Notes: generated by a model not told the origin, from the letters alone. Counted from the first letter of the stretch, positions 24,490-35,671 are shown. The stretch: DNA of 64,000 bases from CADEFX01 sp963806735 (GCA_963806735.1 CAWEBE010000059.1:115388-179387), one strand, 5' to 3'. A program made the numbers and translations.

Positions 24490-26379
24490 TCACGGCGAAA
24501 CAGGCCTGGGCACCCTCTTCTGCGCGATGAGATTGCTGAGCACGCGACGCATATCGCCGATCACATAGGGCTTGCCCAGCTTGGGGACTTGGCGCAGATG
24601 ATCGGGCAGCATGGTGACCTCGGAATAGCCCGTGGCGAATGCGAAGGGAATGTTCCTGGCCAGCAGCTCGTCGGCGATCGCTGCGCTCGTGTCGCGCCCG
24701 AGGCTGACGTCCACGAACGCGGCGTCGATATTCTCCTGCGCGGCAAGCAGCAGGCCGTGCTTAAGCGACATGGCCGGTCCGACCACCTGATGGCCCTCGT
24801 CCTCTAGGTCCCCCTGAAGCTGCAGAGCAACGAGGGTTTCGTCCTCGACTACCAGTATGCGGCAGGGCGACATGGGTTGCTCCAGGCTGCTCGCGGAGTT
24901 CGAGCTAAGCGCGCTGGTGGCTTCCTGCTTGGACGACGAGGCGCTAACAAGCTCGTGTATCTCGAAGGGGCCGCGTAGCGTGTAGACGAAGCCCTGATCG
25001 GTGAAATTGTAGCTCGCCGTGGCTCCCAGATCCGATGCTGCTGTCCGCAACACTGTAAGTCCGAAGCCCTTGGTCGAAGGTGGCGCCGTGCAAGGCCCCC
25101 CCGTCTCTTGCCACAGAACGTGGAGTTGCCCTTCTCCCTCGCGCGACCATGACACCTTGACACGTCCTGTCGGCGTGGACAGCGCGCCATGCTTGACGGC
25201 GTTGGTTGCCAGCTCGTGCAGGATGAGCGCCATGGACTGTGCGAACTCGGGAACGATGCTCACGGGCTCACCGTCGATTTCGATATTGCTCGCCGACAGG
25301 TAAGGGGAGAGTGAGTCCGAGACCAGCTCAGCGAGGCTCGCGCCGATCCAGGCCCCACGGCGCAGCAGGCCATGCGCACGCGAGATTGCCTGGATGCGGC
25401 CATCCAGAGATTCCACGAACCCTTTCACGGACTGCGCGCGATGGCTGGAGAGCCGCGCCATAGCCGTGACGTTGCCGAGAATGTTCTTCACGCGATGGTC
25501 GAGCTCGGCCATCAGCAGGCGCTGTCGCTCCTCGTCGCGCTTTCTGTCGGTGATGTCGAGGATCGTGCCCATCACGCGCGGCCCAGGACCTTTCGTACCC
25601 GGGATGGCTTGGCCACGGTCGAGAAACCAGCGTATCTCTCCGTCTGGACAGACGATCTTGAACTCGACCTCCCGGCGACCCTCTTCCGGCACATAGCTGT
25701 CGATATGTTGACGGATAAGGTCGCGGTGATCGGGATGGACAACCGCAATCACGCTCTCCAGCGCCAGCGGCTCGTCGCCGGCGATGCCCGCCATGCGGCG
25801 CAGATTGGGAGACCAGTACACCTGGCCGGCGGCAGGATGGTAGTCGTACGTGCCAAAGCCGGCGGCCTCACTGGCAAGGCCAAGGCGTTCAGCTGCCTCG
25901 CGCAGTTGCACAGTCGACGCCTCGAGCTCGGCGGTGCGTTCCTGAACGCGCTGCTCAAGCTCGTCGTTCAATCTCTCGAGCTGGCGCGTCTTGCGCCACA
26001 ACTCGGCGAAGATGCGGACCTTGGCGCGCAGAATCTCCGGCACTACCGGTACCGGGACATAGTCGACCGCGCCGGTCTCATAGCCCCGCACGCGGTCGAG
26101 GTCCGACAGGTGAATGGCGGAAATGAAAATGATTGCGGTCTTCTCGAAGCGCGGATGATCCCGCAGCATGCGCGCCAGCTCGAACCCGTCGAGCTCGGGC
26201 ATGCAGACGTCGACAAGAACAACCGCGACATCGTTCTTCAGCAGGAACGTCAGCGCCTCGCGTGCGGAGTTGGCCTTGATGAGGTTCTCCCCCAGCTCGG
26301 CCAGAATGACCTCGTAGCTCAGAAGCTTGGCCGGCTGATCGTCGACCAGCAGGATGTTGATGCGGTCCTGCGCCATCAT
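24490..26379 (-). CDS. hybrid HWE-type histidine kinase (REC-PAS-HWE-REC)
   Basis: About 629 residues. An N-terminal receiver (INILLVDDQPAKLLSYEVIL, phospho-acceptor in VVLVDVCMPELDGFEL) is followed by a coiled linker, a PAS domain (about residues 165-290) and an HWE dimerisation domain with the His in AELDHRVKNILGNV. The ATPase shows LILHELATNAVKHGAL and the family WxE in VLWQETGGP. A second receiver at the C-terminus (CRILVVEDETLVALQLQGDL) ends with the FATGYS switch region. It starts 16 bases after the large kinase stops, so the two are probably one operon and may exchange phosphoryl groups. Confidence 0.88.
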   Translation of the reverse strand: MMAQDRINILLVDDQPAKLLSYEVILAELGENLIKANSAREALTFLLKNDVAVVLVDVCMPELDGFELARMLRDHPRFEKTAIIFISAIHLSDLDRVRGYETGAVDYVPVPVVPEILRAKVRIFAELWRKTRQLERLNDELEQRVQERTAELEASTVQLREAAERLGLASEAAGFGTYDYHPAAGQVYWSPNLRRMAGIAGDEPLALESVIAVVHPDHRDLIRQHIDSYVPEEGRREVEFKIVCPDGEIRWFLDRGQAIPGTKGPGPRVMGTILDITDRKRDEERQRLLMAELDHRVKNILGNVTAMARLSSHRAQSVKGFVESLDGRIQAISRAHGLLRRGAWIGASLAELVSDSLSPYLSASNIEIDGEPVSIVPEFAQSMALILHELATNAVKHGALSTPTGRVKVSWSREGEGQLHVLWQETGGPCTAPPSTKGFGLTVLRTAASDLGATASYNFTDQGFVYTLRGPFEIHELVSASSSKQEATSALSSNSASSLEQPMSPCRILVVEDETLVALQLQGDLEDEGHQVVGPAMSLKHGLLLAAQENIDAAFVDVSLGRDTSAAIADELLARNIPFAFATGYSEVTMLPDHLRQVPKLGKPYVIGDMRRVLSNLIAQKRVPRPVSP

Positions 26380-26395
26380 AACCAGCTCTCTACCC

Positions 26396-29300
26396 TCACC
26401 GATGCAGCCACATGCGCAGTGCGGCGAGGAGCTGCTCGGTGTTGACCGGCTTTGCCAGGTAGTCGGATGCTCCCGCCGCAACGCACTTCTCGCGATCCCC
26501 CTTCATCGCCTTCGCCGTGAGCGCGATGATCGGCAGCCGGCGCAATTGGCTGTCCTTGCGGATCTCCTGCATCGTTTGATAGCCATCCATTTCCGGCATC
26601 ATAATGTCCATCAAAACAATCGCGACCTCGGACGTCGACTGCAGGATGCCGATCGCCTCGTTGCCAGTGGTCGCGGTCAGCACCCGCATGCCGCGGCGCT
26701 CCAGCACGCTGCTGAGCGCGAAGATGTTGCGGGCATCGTCATCGACCAGCAGGACCGTACGCCCGACGAGGTCCTCGTCGGAGCTGTTCAGCTTCTCGAG
26801 CATGCGCTGCTTGTCGGGAGGCAGATCGTCGACCAGCCGATGCAGGAAAAGCGCGGTTTCGTCGAGCAGGCGTTCGGGAGATTCGACGCCCTTGACGACG
26901 ACGCTGCGGGCGATCTTGTGGATCTCGGCGTCATCCTCGGCGGAGAGCTCGCGGCCCGTGAATACGATCACCGGAATGTCCGTGAGCCGCGCGTCGCGAC
27001 GCATCCTCTCCAGGACCTCGAAGCCGCTCATGTCCGGCAGGCGCAGGTCGAGAACCACGCAATCACTGCCTTCGTTCTCGAGGATGGCGAGTGCGCTGGC
27101 GCCGTTCTCGGCCATCAAGATGTCGATGTCGTGATGCCCGAGCAATTCGGCGATGCTGAAGCGCTCGGCCGCGTTGTCCTCGACGACGAGAAGGCGTTTT
27201 CGGCGCGGCTTGCTGAAGTCCCGGATGCGCGAGATCGCGTCCTTCAATCCCTCGGTGCTCATCGGTTTGGTGAGGAAGGAGAACGCGCCGCGCGACAATC
27301 CGTGCTGGCGATCCTCGTCCAGCGTGACGATCTGGACCGGGATGTGACGGGTCGCCGGATTCTGTTTGAGCTGGCTCAACACGGTCCAGCCGAGCATGTC
27401 GGGGAGAAATACGTCGAGGGATACCGCTGTCGGGTGGAAGTCGTTGGCCAGGGAGAGGGCGTCCGCACCGGTAGTCGCGACCAAAACCTTGAAGGCATTG
27501 TCGTGGGCGAGATCGACGAGGATGCGGGCGTAGTGGGGATCGTCCTCGACGATCAGCAGGACCATGTCACCAGGGCACAGGTCATCGCGATCATCGGCGA
27601 CCTGCTCGATCGGGCGCTCCTGCACGCGATGGTAGCGCGATGGCTCGGTGATGCTGGGGGTGGCATCGGCGAATGCGGTAGCCGAAGGCCCCGTATACTT
27701 GAGCGGGAGATAGAGCGTGAACGTGCTGCCCTGCCCGGGTGTGCTGTGTAGCTGGATCTCGCCTCCGAGCAGGCTGGCAAGCTCACGGCTGATGGCCAGG
27801 CCAAGTCCCGTGCCGCCATATTTGCGGCTGGTGCTCGCATCGGCCTGCTGGAAGGCCTCGAAGATGATCTTCTGTTTTTCGGGCGAGATGCCGATGCCGG
27901 TATCGGAAACCTCGAACGCCACCACCGCGGGCTCCTTGTTGAGGCTCTGGTGATCGGGGGTCCAGCCGCTGGCGGCAGCGGAGACGCGAAACCGGATGCC
28001 GCCGGTATCGGTGAACTTGAAGGCGTTGGACAGCAGGTTCTTGAGCACCTGCTGCAGGCGCTTGGAATCCGTGACGATGCTGCGGCCCAGCTGGGTATCG
28101 AACTCAACGTCGAAGGAAAGCTGGCGTCGCTCGGCCTCATGGCGGAAGGGGCGTGAGATCGTGTCGATGAGATTGCTGAAATAGATCTCCTCGGCATCTA
28201 CCGAGACCGTCCCCAACTCGATCTTCGAAAGGTCGAGGATGTCGCTGATAAGGTTCATGAGGTCGGTCCCAGCGCCATGGATGGTGCGCGCGAACTCCAC
28301 CTGCTTGTCGGTGAGATTGCGGTCGGGATTGTCTCCGAGCTGCTGGCCCAGAATGAGAATGCTGTTGAGCGGCGTGCGCAGCTCGTGAGACATATTGGCC
28401 AGGAACTCGGACTTGTACTTGGAGGTGAGGGCCAGCTCGGTCGCCTTTTCCTCCAGCGCGCGACGGGCCTGCTCGATCTCCTGGTTTTTGGCTTCCACCT
28501 CCCGGTTGCGCTCGGCGAGCTGCTGCGCCTTGAGCTCGAGCTGCTCGTTGCTCTGCTGCAGCTCCCTCTGCTGGGTCTGCAGCTCGCGAGCCAGCTGCTG
28601 CGACTGGGTCAGAAGAGATTCCGTCTGCATCGTCGCCTCGATGCTGTTCAGCACGATGCCGATGCTGCTGGTGAGCTGATCCAGAAGGGTCAGGTGCGCG
28701 GGATCGAAATCGTGCAGCGAAGCGAGCGCAATCACGGCCTTGATCTGATCCTCAAAGACCACCGGAAGCACCAGGAGGCTACGTGGGATGGCGTCGAGCA
28801 GAACAGAGCCGACCGGCACCGTATCGGGGGGGATATCGGCAACATGGATGCGCCGCTTCTCGACCGCGCTCTGTCCGATGAGGCCTTCGCCGAGGTTGAG
28901 ACGCGTCGGGTAGCCGTTGCGAGGATCGTCCGCGTAGCGAGCCAACAGCGTCAGATACGCGTCGCCCTCGTCCTTCGGACATCATCTGATAGATCAGCCC
29001 CTGGTGCGCGTTCACCAGCGGAACGAGCTGCGAGAGAAGGCGGGTCCCGACCGTCGTCAGATCGCGCTGGCCCTGCAGCATGTTGGTGAAGCGGGCCAGG
29101 TTGGTCTTGAGCCAGTCCTGCTCGGTGTTGCGCTCCGTCGTGAGACGGAGATTGCCGATCATGGTGTTGATGTAGTCCTTGAGCTCGGCCACCTCGCCCA
29201 ATGCATCGACCTGGATCGAGCGCGTCAGGTCGCCCTTGGTCACCGCCGTGGTCACCTCGGCTATGGCGCGCACCTGGCTGGTCAGGTTCTCCGCCAGCAG

Positions 29301-32300
29301 GTTGACGTTGCCGGTCAGGTCCTTCCAGGTGCCGGCAGCGCCTGGCACGTGGGCCTGGCCACCGAGCCGGCCTTCGACGCCCACTTCGCGCGCCACGGTC
29401 GTAACCTGCTCGGCGAAGGTGGCAAGCGTCTCCGTCATGTTGTTGATGGTCTCAGCGAGGGCGGCCACCTCACCTTTGGATTTCACGGTCAGGTTCTGTT
29501 TCAGATCGCCGTTGGCGACGGCGGTCACCACCTTGACGATGCCGCGCACCTGCTCGGTCAGGTTGGCGGCCATGACGTTCACAGTGTCGGTGAGATCTTT
29601 CCAGGTGCCGGCGACACCGGGCACCTGGGCCTGGCCGCCAAGGCGGCCCTCGGTGCCGACCTCGCGCGCCACGCGGGTGACCTCGCTGGCGAAGGCATTG
29701 AGCTGGTCCACCATCGTGTTGATGGTGTTCTTGAGCTCGAGAATCTCGCCCTTCACATCGACGGTGATCTTGCGCGAGAGATCGCCACGGGCCACTGCGG
29801 TGGTGACCTCGGCGATATTGCGCACCTGTGTGGTGAGATTGGCGGCGAGCAGATTGACGTTGTCGGTGAGGTCCTTCCAGGTGCCGGCGACCCCGGGCAC
29901 CACGGCCTGGCCGCCAAGGCGGCCCTCGGTGCCGACCTCGCGGGCGACGCGGGTGACCTCGGCCGCAAACGAGCGCAGCTGCTCGACCATCGTGTTGAGC
30001 GTTTCCTTGAGCTGCAGGATCTCGCCGCGCACGTCGACGGTGATCTTCTTGGACAGGTCGCCGCCGGCAATAGCGGTCGCGACCTCGGCGATGTTGCGCA
30101 CCTGGGCGGTCAGATTGCTGGCCATGAAGTTGACGTTGTCGGTGAGGTCCTTCCAGGTGCCGGCCACGCCGGGCACCTGGGCCTGCCCGCCGAGCTTGCC
30201 CTCGGTGCCGACCTCACGGGCGACGCGCGTCACCTCGCTGGCGAAGGCATTGAGCTGGTCCACCATCGTGTTGATGGTATTCTTGAGCTCGAGAATCTCG
30301 CCCTTCACGTCGACGGTGATCTTGCGCGAGAGATCTCCTTGAGCAACGGCCGTGGTCACCTCGGCGATATTGCGCACCTGACCGGTCAGGTTGCCGGCCA
30401 TGGAGTTGACGTTGTCGGTGAGGTCCTTCCAGGTGCCGGCCACGCCGGGCACCTGGGCCTGCCCGCCGAGCTTGCCGTCGGTGCCGACCTCGCGTGCCAC
30501 GCGAGTGACCTCACCGGCAAAGCGATTGAGCTGATCGACCATCGTGTTGAGGGTCTCTTTCAGCAGCAGGATCTCGCCGCGCACATCAACGGTGATCTTG
30601 CGCGAAAGGTCGCCACTGGCGATGGCGGTCGCGACCTCGGCGATGTTGCGTACCTGATCGGTCAGATTACCGGCCATGGAGTTGACGCTGTCGGTGAGAT
30701 CCTTCCAGGTGCCGGCCACGCCGGGCACCTGGGCCTGCCCGCCGAGCTTGCCGTCGGTGCCGACCTCGCGTGCCACGCGGGTCACCTCGGCTGCGAACGC
30801 ATTGAGCTGATCGACCATGGTATTGAGCGTGTCTTTCAACAACGCGATCTCGCCGCTCACATTGACCGTGATTTTCTTGGACAGGTCGCCCTGCGCCACG
30901 GCCGTCGCAACCTCGGCGATGTTGCGCACCTGGCCAGTGAGATTGCTGGCCATGGAGTTGACGCTGTCGGTGAGGTCTTTCCAGGTGCCGGCGACGCCGC
31001 GCACTACGGCCTGGCCGCCGAGCTTGCCCTCGGTGCCAACCTCGCGGGCCACGCGCGTCACCTCACCCGCGAAGGCATTGAGCTGATCGACCATCGTATT
31101 GATGGTCTCCTTGAGCTCCAGAACTTCGCCGCGCACGTCGACAGCGATCTTTTTCGACAGATCGCCATTGGCAATGGCGGTAGAGACCTCGGCGATGTTG
31201 CGCACCTGGGTTGTCAGGTTGCTGGCCATCGAGTTGACGTTGTCGGTGAGGTCCTTCCAGGTGCCGGCGACACCGCGAACGTCGGCCTGGCCGCCGAGCC
31301 GGCCCTCGGTGCCGACCTCGCGGGCGACGCGGGTGACCTCGCTGGCGAAGGCGTTGAGCTGATCGACCATCGTATTGATGGTTTCCTTGAGCTGCAGGAT
31401 CTCGCCGCTGACGTTGACGGTGATCTTCTTGGACAGGTCGCCGTTGGCGATGGCGGTGGAGACCTCGGCGATGTTGCGCACCTGGGCGGTCAGGTTGCTC
31501 GCCATCGAGTTGACGTTGTCGGTGAGGTCCTTCCAGGTGCCGGCCACGCCGGGCACCTGGGCCTGGCCGCCGAGCCGGCCCTCGGTGCCGACCTCGCGCG
31601 CCACGCGGGTGACCTCGCTGGCGAAGGCATTGAGCTGGTCCACCATCGTGTTGATGGTGTTCTTGAGCTCGAGAATCTCGCCCTTCACGTCGACGGTGAT
31701 CTTGCGCGAGAGATCGCCACGGGCCACTGCGGTGGTGACCTCGGCGATATTGCGCACCTGTGTGGTGAGATTGGCCGCGAGCAGGTTGACGTTGTCGGTG
31801 AGGTCCTTCCAGGTGCCGGCCACGCCGGGCACCACGGCCTGGCCGCCAAGGCGGCCCTCGGTGCCGACCTCGCGGGCGACGCGGGTGACCTCGGCCGCAA
31901 ACGAGCGCAGCTGGTCCACCATGGTGTTAATGGCTTCCTTGAGCTGCAGGATCTCGCCGCGCACGTCGACGGTGATCTTCTTGGACAGGTCGCCGCGGGC
32001 AACCGCAATGGTGACGTCGGCGATGTTGCGCACCTGGTCGGTCAGATTACTCGCCATCGAGTTCACGCTCTCGGTGAGGTCCTTCCAGACGCCAGTGACT
32101 TCGCTCACCTGGGCCTGGCCGCCGAGCTTGCCGTCGGTGCCGACCTCACGCGCCACGCGGGTCACCTCCGAGGTGAACACGCTGAGTTGCTTGATCATGG
32201 TATTAACGATGGTGGCCGAACGCAGGAACTCGCCCTCCAGCGGCCTGCCGTCGACATCGAGCCTCATGGTGACCAGCAGATCGCCCCGCGCCACGGCCTC

Positions 32301-32678
32301 GATGCTGCGGGTGACCTCGGCGGTCGGCCAGAGCAGATCGTCGATCAGGGCGTTGACCGAGTGCTCCATACCCGCCCACGACCCGGTCCCAAGGCCGATG
32401 CGCAGGCGCTGGCGCGTTCGGCCTTCCTTGCCGACCACCTGCCCGACATGCTTGAGCTGCTGCGCGATTTGCTGATTGGTGGAAACGATCTCATTGAAGG
32501 TATCGGCGATCTTCCCCATCAGCCCGGTGGCATCGCTTGCCATCCGGACAGAGAAGTCGCCCGTGCGCATCGCCTGCAAGGCGCGCAACAGGTGTTGCAG
32601 GCCATGCTCTTCGCTCGCGCCGTTGCTGAGGGACGATGGAAGAGCCTCAACGCCTTGGTGCGCCGCGCCTTCTTCCAT
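26396..32678 (-). pseudogene. HAMP-array hybrid histidine kinase (HAMP repeats-GAF-HisKA-HATPase-3xREC), frameshifted
   Basis: About 2,090 residues when joined. One or two divergent HAMP-like units are followed by eleven tandem 92-residue repeats (each with EVTRVAREVGTEG and GTWKDLTDNVN), then a GAF domain, HisKA (H-box FLANMSHELRTPLNS), HATPase (LKNLLSNAFKFTDTG, GGTGLGLAISRELASL) and three receivers. This resembles fungal Nik1/Os-1 group III kinases and their soil-bacterial relatives; no transmembrane helix is seen, so it is cytoplasmic. One extra G/C base at 28972-28973 breaks the frame inside GAF: removing it joins QMMSEDEGDAYLTLLARYAD. The start at 32678 has GAGAGG upstream; 32693 is an alternative. 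Confidence 0.88.
29142..32177 (-). repeat. eleven tandem 276-bp repeats encoding HAMP units
   Basis: The DNA repeats every 276 bases (92 codons) eleven times inside the kinase gene. Units 2 and 9 are nearly identical, as are the starts of units 3 and 10, spaced by exactly 7 units (1,932 bases; compare about 29701 with 31633). This points to a block duplication or gene conversion. Such repeats are prone to recombination and to short-read collapse. Confidence 0.9.
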
Positions 32679-32919
32679 GCCACGCCTCTCCATTGCAGCC
32701 GCGAACCGAACGTCGCCACCCGAACGTCACTCAGGCACAAGCTGGGCAAAGGGGAAGGAAGGTGGCCGGAAGGCCATTGCGCGCACGTTTCCCCAGGCCC
32801 TGCCCTTCTGCCCGACTGGCTCAAACGCATGAGCCAAGGATTGGTTCCCGAAGGGTTTGCGTGCCCCTATACTGACCAGACGGGCTGATACGATCCTTCA
32901 CGCGCGGATCGTGTAAGCG

Positions 32920-33162
32920 TCAAAGGCGCATCAGCTGGAGGGCGAGATTCTTTATCTGCTCCGGGTCCCGGCTGTCGTCGCGCGTAACGACCAGGATGGC
33001 TTCTGCCAGCTTGAGACGGCCACCCTCAATCGCCTTGGCATCACTGCCGTAGTTGGTCGAGATCGTAGCCCATGCATCGTCAAACGCCTGGTAGACAGCC
33101 TTCATCGTTTCTGGGCCGAAAAATGGCGGCCCGGAACGATCCAGGATTTGACGCGCTCGCAT
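32920..33162 (-). CDS. conserved-looking 80-aa protein of unknown function
   Basis: An 80-residue soluble helical protein. AVYQAFDDAWATISTNYGSD and RLKLAEAILVVTRDDSRDPE match the style of small alphaproteobacterial proteins found beside regulators. The start has a modest GGGGACTT upstream. It lies 240 bases upstream of the HAMP-array kinase on the same strand, so a link with that system is possible but unproven. Confidence 0.55.
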   Translation of the reverse strand: MRARQILDRSGPPFFGPETMKAVYQAFDDAWATISTNYGSDAKAIEGGRLKLAEAILVVTRDDSRDPEQIKNLALQLMRL

Positions 33163-33218
33163 ATGAAGTCCCCGGTACGGGGATGAGCCTATCTAACTCA
33201 GCCCGCTCCCACTAGGCG

Positions 33219-33597
33219 GCGCTGGTCTTCGCCGACCGCAAGCGCGTCGAGATGCTGTTCGCCCACCTGAAGCGCATCCTAAGGCTTGGCCGTCTGCTAT
33301 TGCCCGGACCCCGCGGAGCCCAGTTCGAGTTCAAGCTGGCGGCCATCGCCCAGAACCTGCGCCGCCTAGCCGAGCTCCTCGCCAGACCGCCGCCACAGAC
33401 GGCCGTGGCTGTTGCGCAAGCGTCGCGTGCGTCAGTACCAGTGCGTCGAAGCCGTCACTCCTCGGGAGCGCGGGGCGGCCACAGACAGCGCCATCCCTCT
33501 GGCCGGCTTCGCCCCCTCGTTCGCCGACTTCTGCAACAAAATCGGCACTTTCGAGACCTCACGCAGGTGGGCCGCAAAACCTGCTTTGAGGGGATAA
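33219..33597 (+). mobile_element. 3' remnant of an IS1182-type transposase
   Basis: The frame from 33219 reads ALVFADRKRVEMLFAHLKRI, then LGRLLLPGPRGAQFEFKLAA and IAQNLRRLAELLARPPP. This is the C-terminal DDE-region end of IS1182-family transposases (Glu in KRVEMLFAHLKR). The upstream catalytic part is missing and the reading is shifted after RPPP (KRRVRQYQ and KIGTFETSRRW are in another frame). No terminal repeats were identified. A 5' fragment of a similar transposase lies at 45170-45244. Confidence 0.7.
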
Positions 33598-33661
33598 ATA
33601 GACGACCGCTCTATGGGCAGCGATCCTCTCAGTTGATCCAACACGTCATTCCCAAAGATTG

Positions 33662-35173
33662 CTAAGGTTTTTCGGCCAGCTTGCTGCGCCAGTCACGGCG
33701 CGTGCCATATGAGATAGCCGACAGCACGAGCAAAAAGCCGCACAGGATGAAGAGTGACGCAGCAATCGGGCGGTTGAAGAAGATCGTCCAGTTGCCGCCC
33801 GACATGACCAGCGACTGGCGCAGGCTGAGCTCCAAGGTGGGCGCGATCACGAGCCCAAGCACCAGGGGCGCCGGATCGAAGTCGAGCTTGCGCAAGAGAT
33901 AGCCGACCACGCCCATGATCAGCATGATCCACACGTCGACGATGGAGTGGTTCACCTCGTACACGCCGATGATACAGAACATGATGATGAGCGGATAGAG
34001 GTAGACGTAGGGGACCTGCAGCACCCGCACGAACAGGCCGACCAGCGGCAGGTTGAGCGCCAGCAGCATCAGATTGCCCACGTACATAGAGGCGATAAAA
34101 CCCCAGAACACCCGGGGATGGTCGCTGACGAGCGTGGGGCCCGGCGGGACGCCATGGATCAGCAGCGCCGCCATCAGTACCGCCGTCACCGGTCCCGTGG
34201 GGAGACCAAGCGCGAGCATGGGGACGAAGGCGCCGGTGGAGGCGGAGTTGTTGGCCAACTCCGGACCGGCAACGCCCGCCACCGCACCCTTGCCGAACTC
34301 CTCCGGCCGCTTGGAGACGCGCTTTTCCACCGCGTACGAGAGAAAGCTCGCAATAATGTGGGCGGAGCCCGGCACAATGCCCACCAGGAAACCCAGCACC
34401 GATCCGCGCACGATCGGGGCCGCCGACTGGCGCCATTCCTCGCGGCTCGGCATCAACTCGGTGAAACGGGGCGGAACAACCTTTTCGGTAACGGTCTTGC
34501 TCGGCGTGGACAGGATCTCGCCAAGCCCGAAAAGCCCGACCGCCACCGGCACGATGCCGATGCCGTCGCCCAGCTCCTTGATGTCGAAGCTGTAGCGAAA
34601 ATGCCCGGTCATGACGTCGATGCCGATGCACCCGAGCAGCAGCCCGACGCTCGCCATCAGCAGCGTGCGGATGAGCGATGTGGAGGACATGTAGGCCAGG
34701 AGCACGAGGCCGAGCACGAGCAGAGCCGTGTATTCCGGCGGCCCGAAACGCAGCGCGAAGCTGGCGAGCGGCGGCGCCACGACGGTGAGTAGGATCACGC
34801 CGAAGGTACCGGCAATGAACGAGCCGACCGCGGCAATCGACAGCGCGGCGCCTGCACGGCCCTTCTTGGCCATGGCATAGCCGTCGATGCAGGTCATGAC
34901 CGAGGCGGCCTCGCCGGGGATGCGCATCAGGATTGCGGTGGTCGATCCTCCATACTGGGAGCCGTAGTAGATGCCGGCGAGCATGACGATCGCCTTGGTG
35001 GCGTCGAGGCCGAAGGTGGCGGGCAGCAGGATGGAGATGCCGGCCAGTGGCCCGATGCCGGGCAGCATGCCGACCAGCGTGCCGACGAGGCAGCCGAGGA
35101 AGGCATAGATCAGAACGTCGGGACGGAAGGCGACCGAGAAGCCAAGGAGCAGGTTGTCGAAGATGGCTTCCAT
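33662..35173 (-). CDS. tctA: tripartite tricarboxylate transporter permease TctA (system 1)
   Basis: A 503-residue membrane protein starting MEAIFDNLLLGFSVAF, with the TctA signatures GTLVGMLPGIGPLAGISILL near residue 30, YYGSQYGGSTTAILMRIPGE near 80 and GFLVGIVPGSAHIIASFLSY in the middle, including the duplicated PGxxxxx loops. It is the large channel subunit of a TTT importer. It follows tctB by 7 bases. The open frame runs further upstream but overlaps tctB, so 35173 is used. Confidence 0.92.
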   Translation of the reverse strand: MEAIFDNLLLGFSVAFRPDVLIYAFLGCLVGTLVGMLPGIGPLAGISILLPATFGLDATKAIVMLAGIYYGSQYGGSTTAILMRIPGEAASVMTCIDGYAMAKKGRAGAALSIAAVGSFIAGTFGVILLTVVAPPLASFALRFGPPEYTALLVLGLVLLAYMSSTSLIRTLLMASVGLLLGCIGIDVMTGHFRYSFDIKELGDGIGIVPVAVGLFGLGEILSTPSKTVTEKVVPPRFTELMPSREEWRQSAAPIVRGSVLGFLVGIVPGSAHIIASFLSYAVEKRVSKRPEEFGKGAVAGVAGPELANNSASTGAFVPMLALGLPTGPVTAVLMAALLIHGVPPGPTLVSDHPRVFWGFIASMYVGNLMLLALNLPLVGLFVRVLQVPYVYLYPLIIMFCIIGVYEVNHSIVDVWIMLIMGVVGYLLRKLDFDPAPLVLGLVIAPTLELSLRQSLVMSGGNWTIFFNRPIAASLFILCGFLLVLSAISYGTRRDWRSKLAEKP

Positions 35174-35180
35174 CGCTCGC

Positions 35181-35627
35181 CTAGAACCCGATGATGCCGC
35201 GTGGCAGCGGCGCTTTGAGCAGCATGTTGAAAAGGGCGTAGGTGAGGAGCGTGATGCCGATGCTGAAGACCGCAGCTGGCAGGACGGGCTTGCGCTCGAT
35301 GGCAATCGTGAGCACGAGGAGAATTAGCGCCATGGTCGCGACAAAGCCGAGCGTCGTGTAGAGGGCGATGCCAGCCGCGGTCACGATAATGACGCTGACG
35401 GCGTGCGGCAGGTCGGACCAGGACACCTGGGCGAACGGCGGGCTCTCGCCAGCGCGCACAAACAGGACCGTGCCGAGTATCATCATCAGTGCGGCAACCA
35501 CCATCGGCATCATGCCTGCGCCGGGCGAGGCCAGCGTGCCGAACGGCAGATCGCGGCTTGAGGCCAGCACCAGCGCGCCGCCGCCAGCAACCAAGCCGCC
35601 GGCAACATGATCTCTACGGATGTCCAC
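35181..35627 (-). CDS. tctB: tripartite tricarboxylate transporter TctB family protein (system 1)
   Basis: A 148-residue small membrane subunit with four hydrophobic helices. It shows GTLASPGAGMMPMVVAALMM near residue 35, the conserved region after the first helix, and ends with LLKAPLPRGIIGF. The start is GTG at 35627 with GGGAGCAGGG upstream; the longer open frame (to 35888) overlaps tctC and is not used. It acts with TctA. Confidence 0.85.
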   Translation of the reverse strand: MDIRRDHVAGGLVAGGGALVLASSRDLPFGTLASPGAGMMPMVVAALMMILGTVLFVRAGESPPFAQVSWSDLPHAVSVIIVTAAGIALYTTLGFVATMALILLVLTIAIERKPVLPAAVFSIGITLLTYALFNMLLKAPLPRGIIGF

Positions 35628-35671
35628 GCCCTGCTCCCAATGCCCGGCCACTCGCTGCCGGCCGGGCGGCG

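Noticed and set aside
29004..32888. 1,294-codon plus-strand open frame
   Set aside because: It is the reverse of the HAMP repeats, has no recognisable domain and no ribosome site; the minus strand encodes clear kinase domains.
33168..33182. Short palindrome near CCCCGGTACGGGG
   Set aside because: Too short and without a T-run or neighbouring gene end to call it a terminator.
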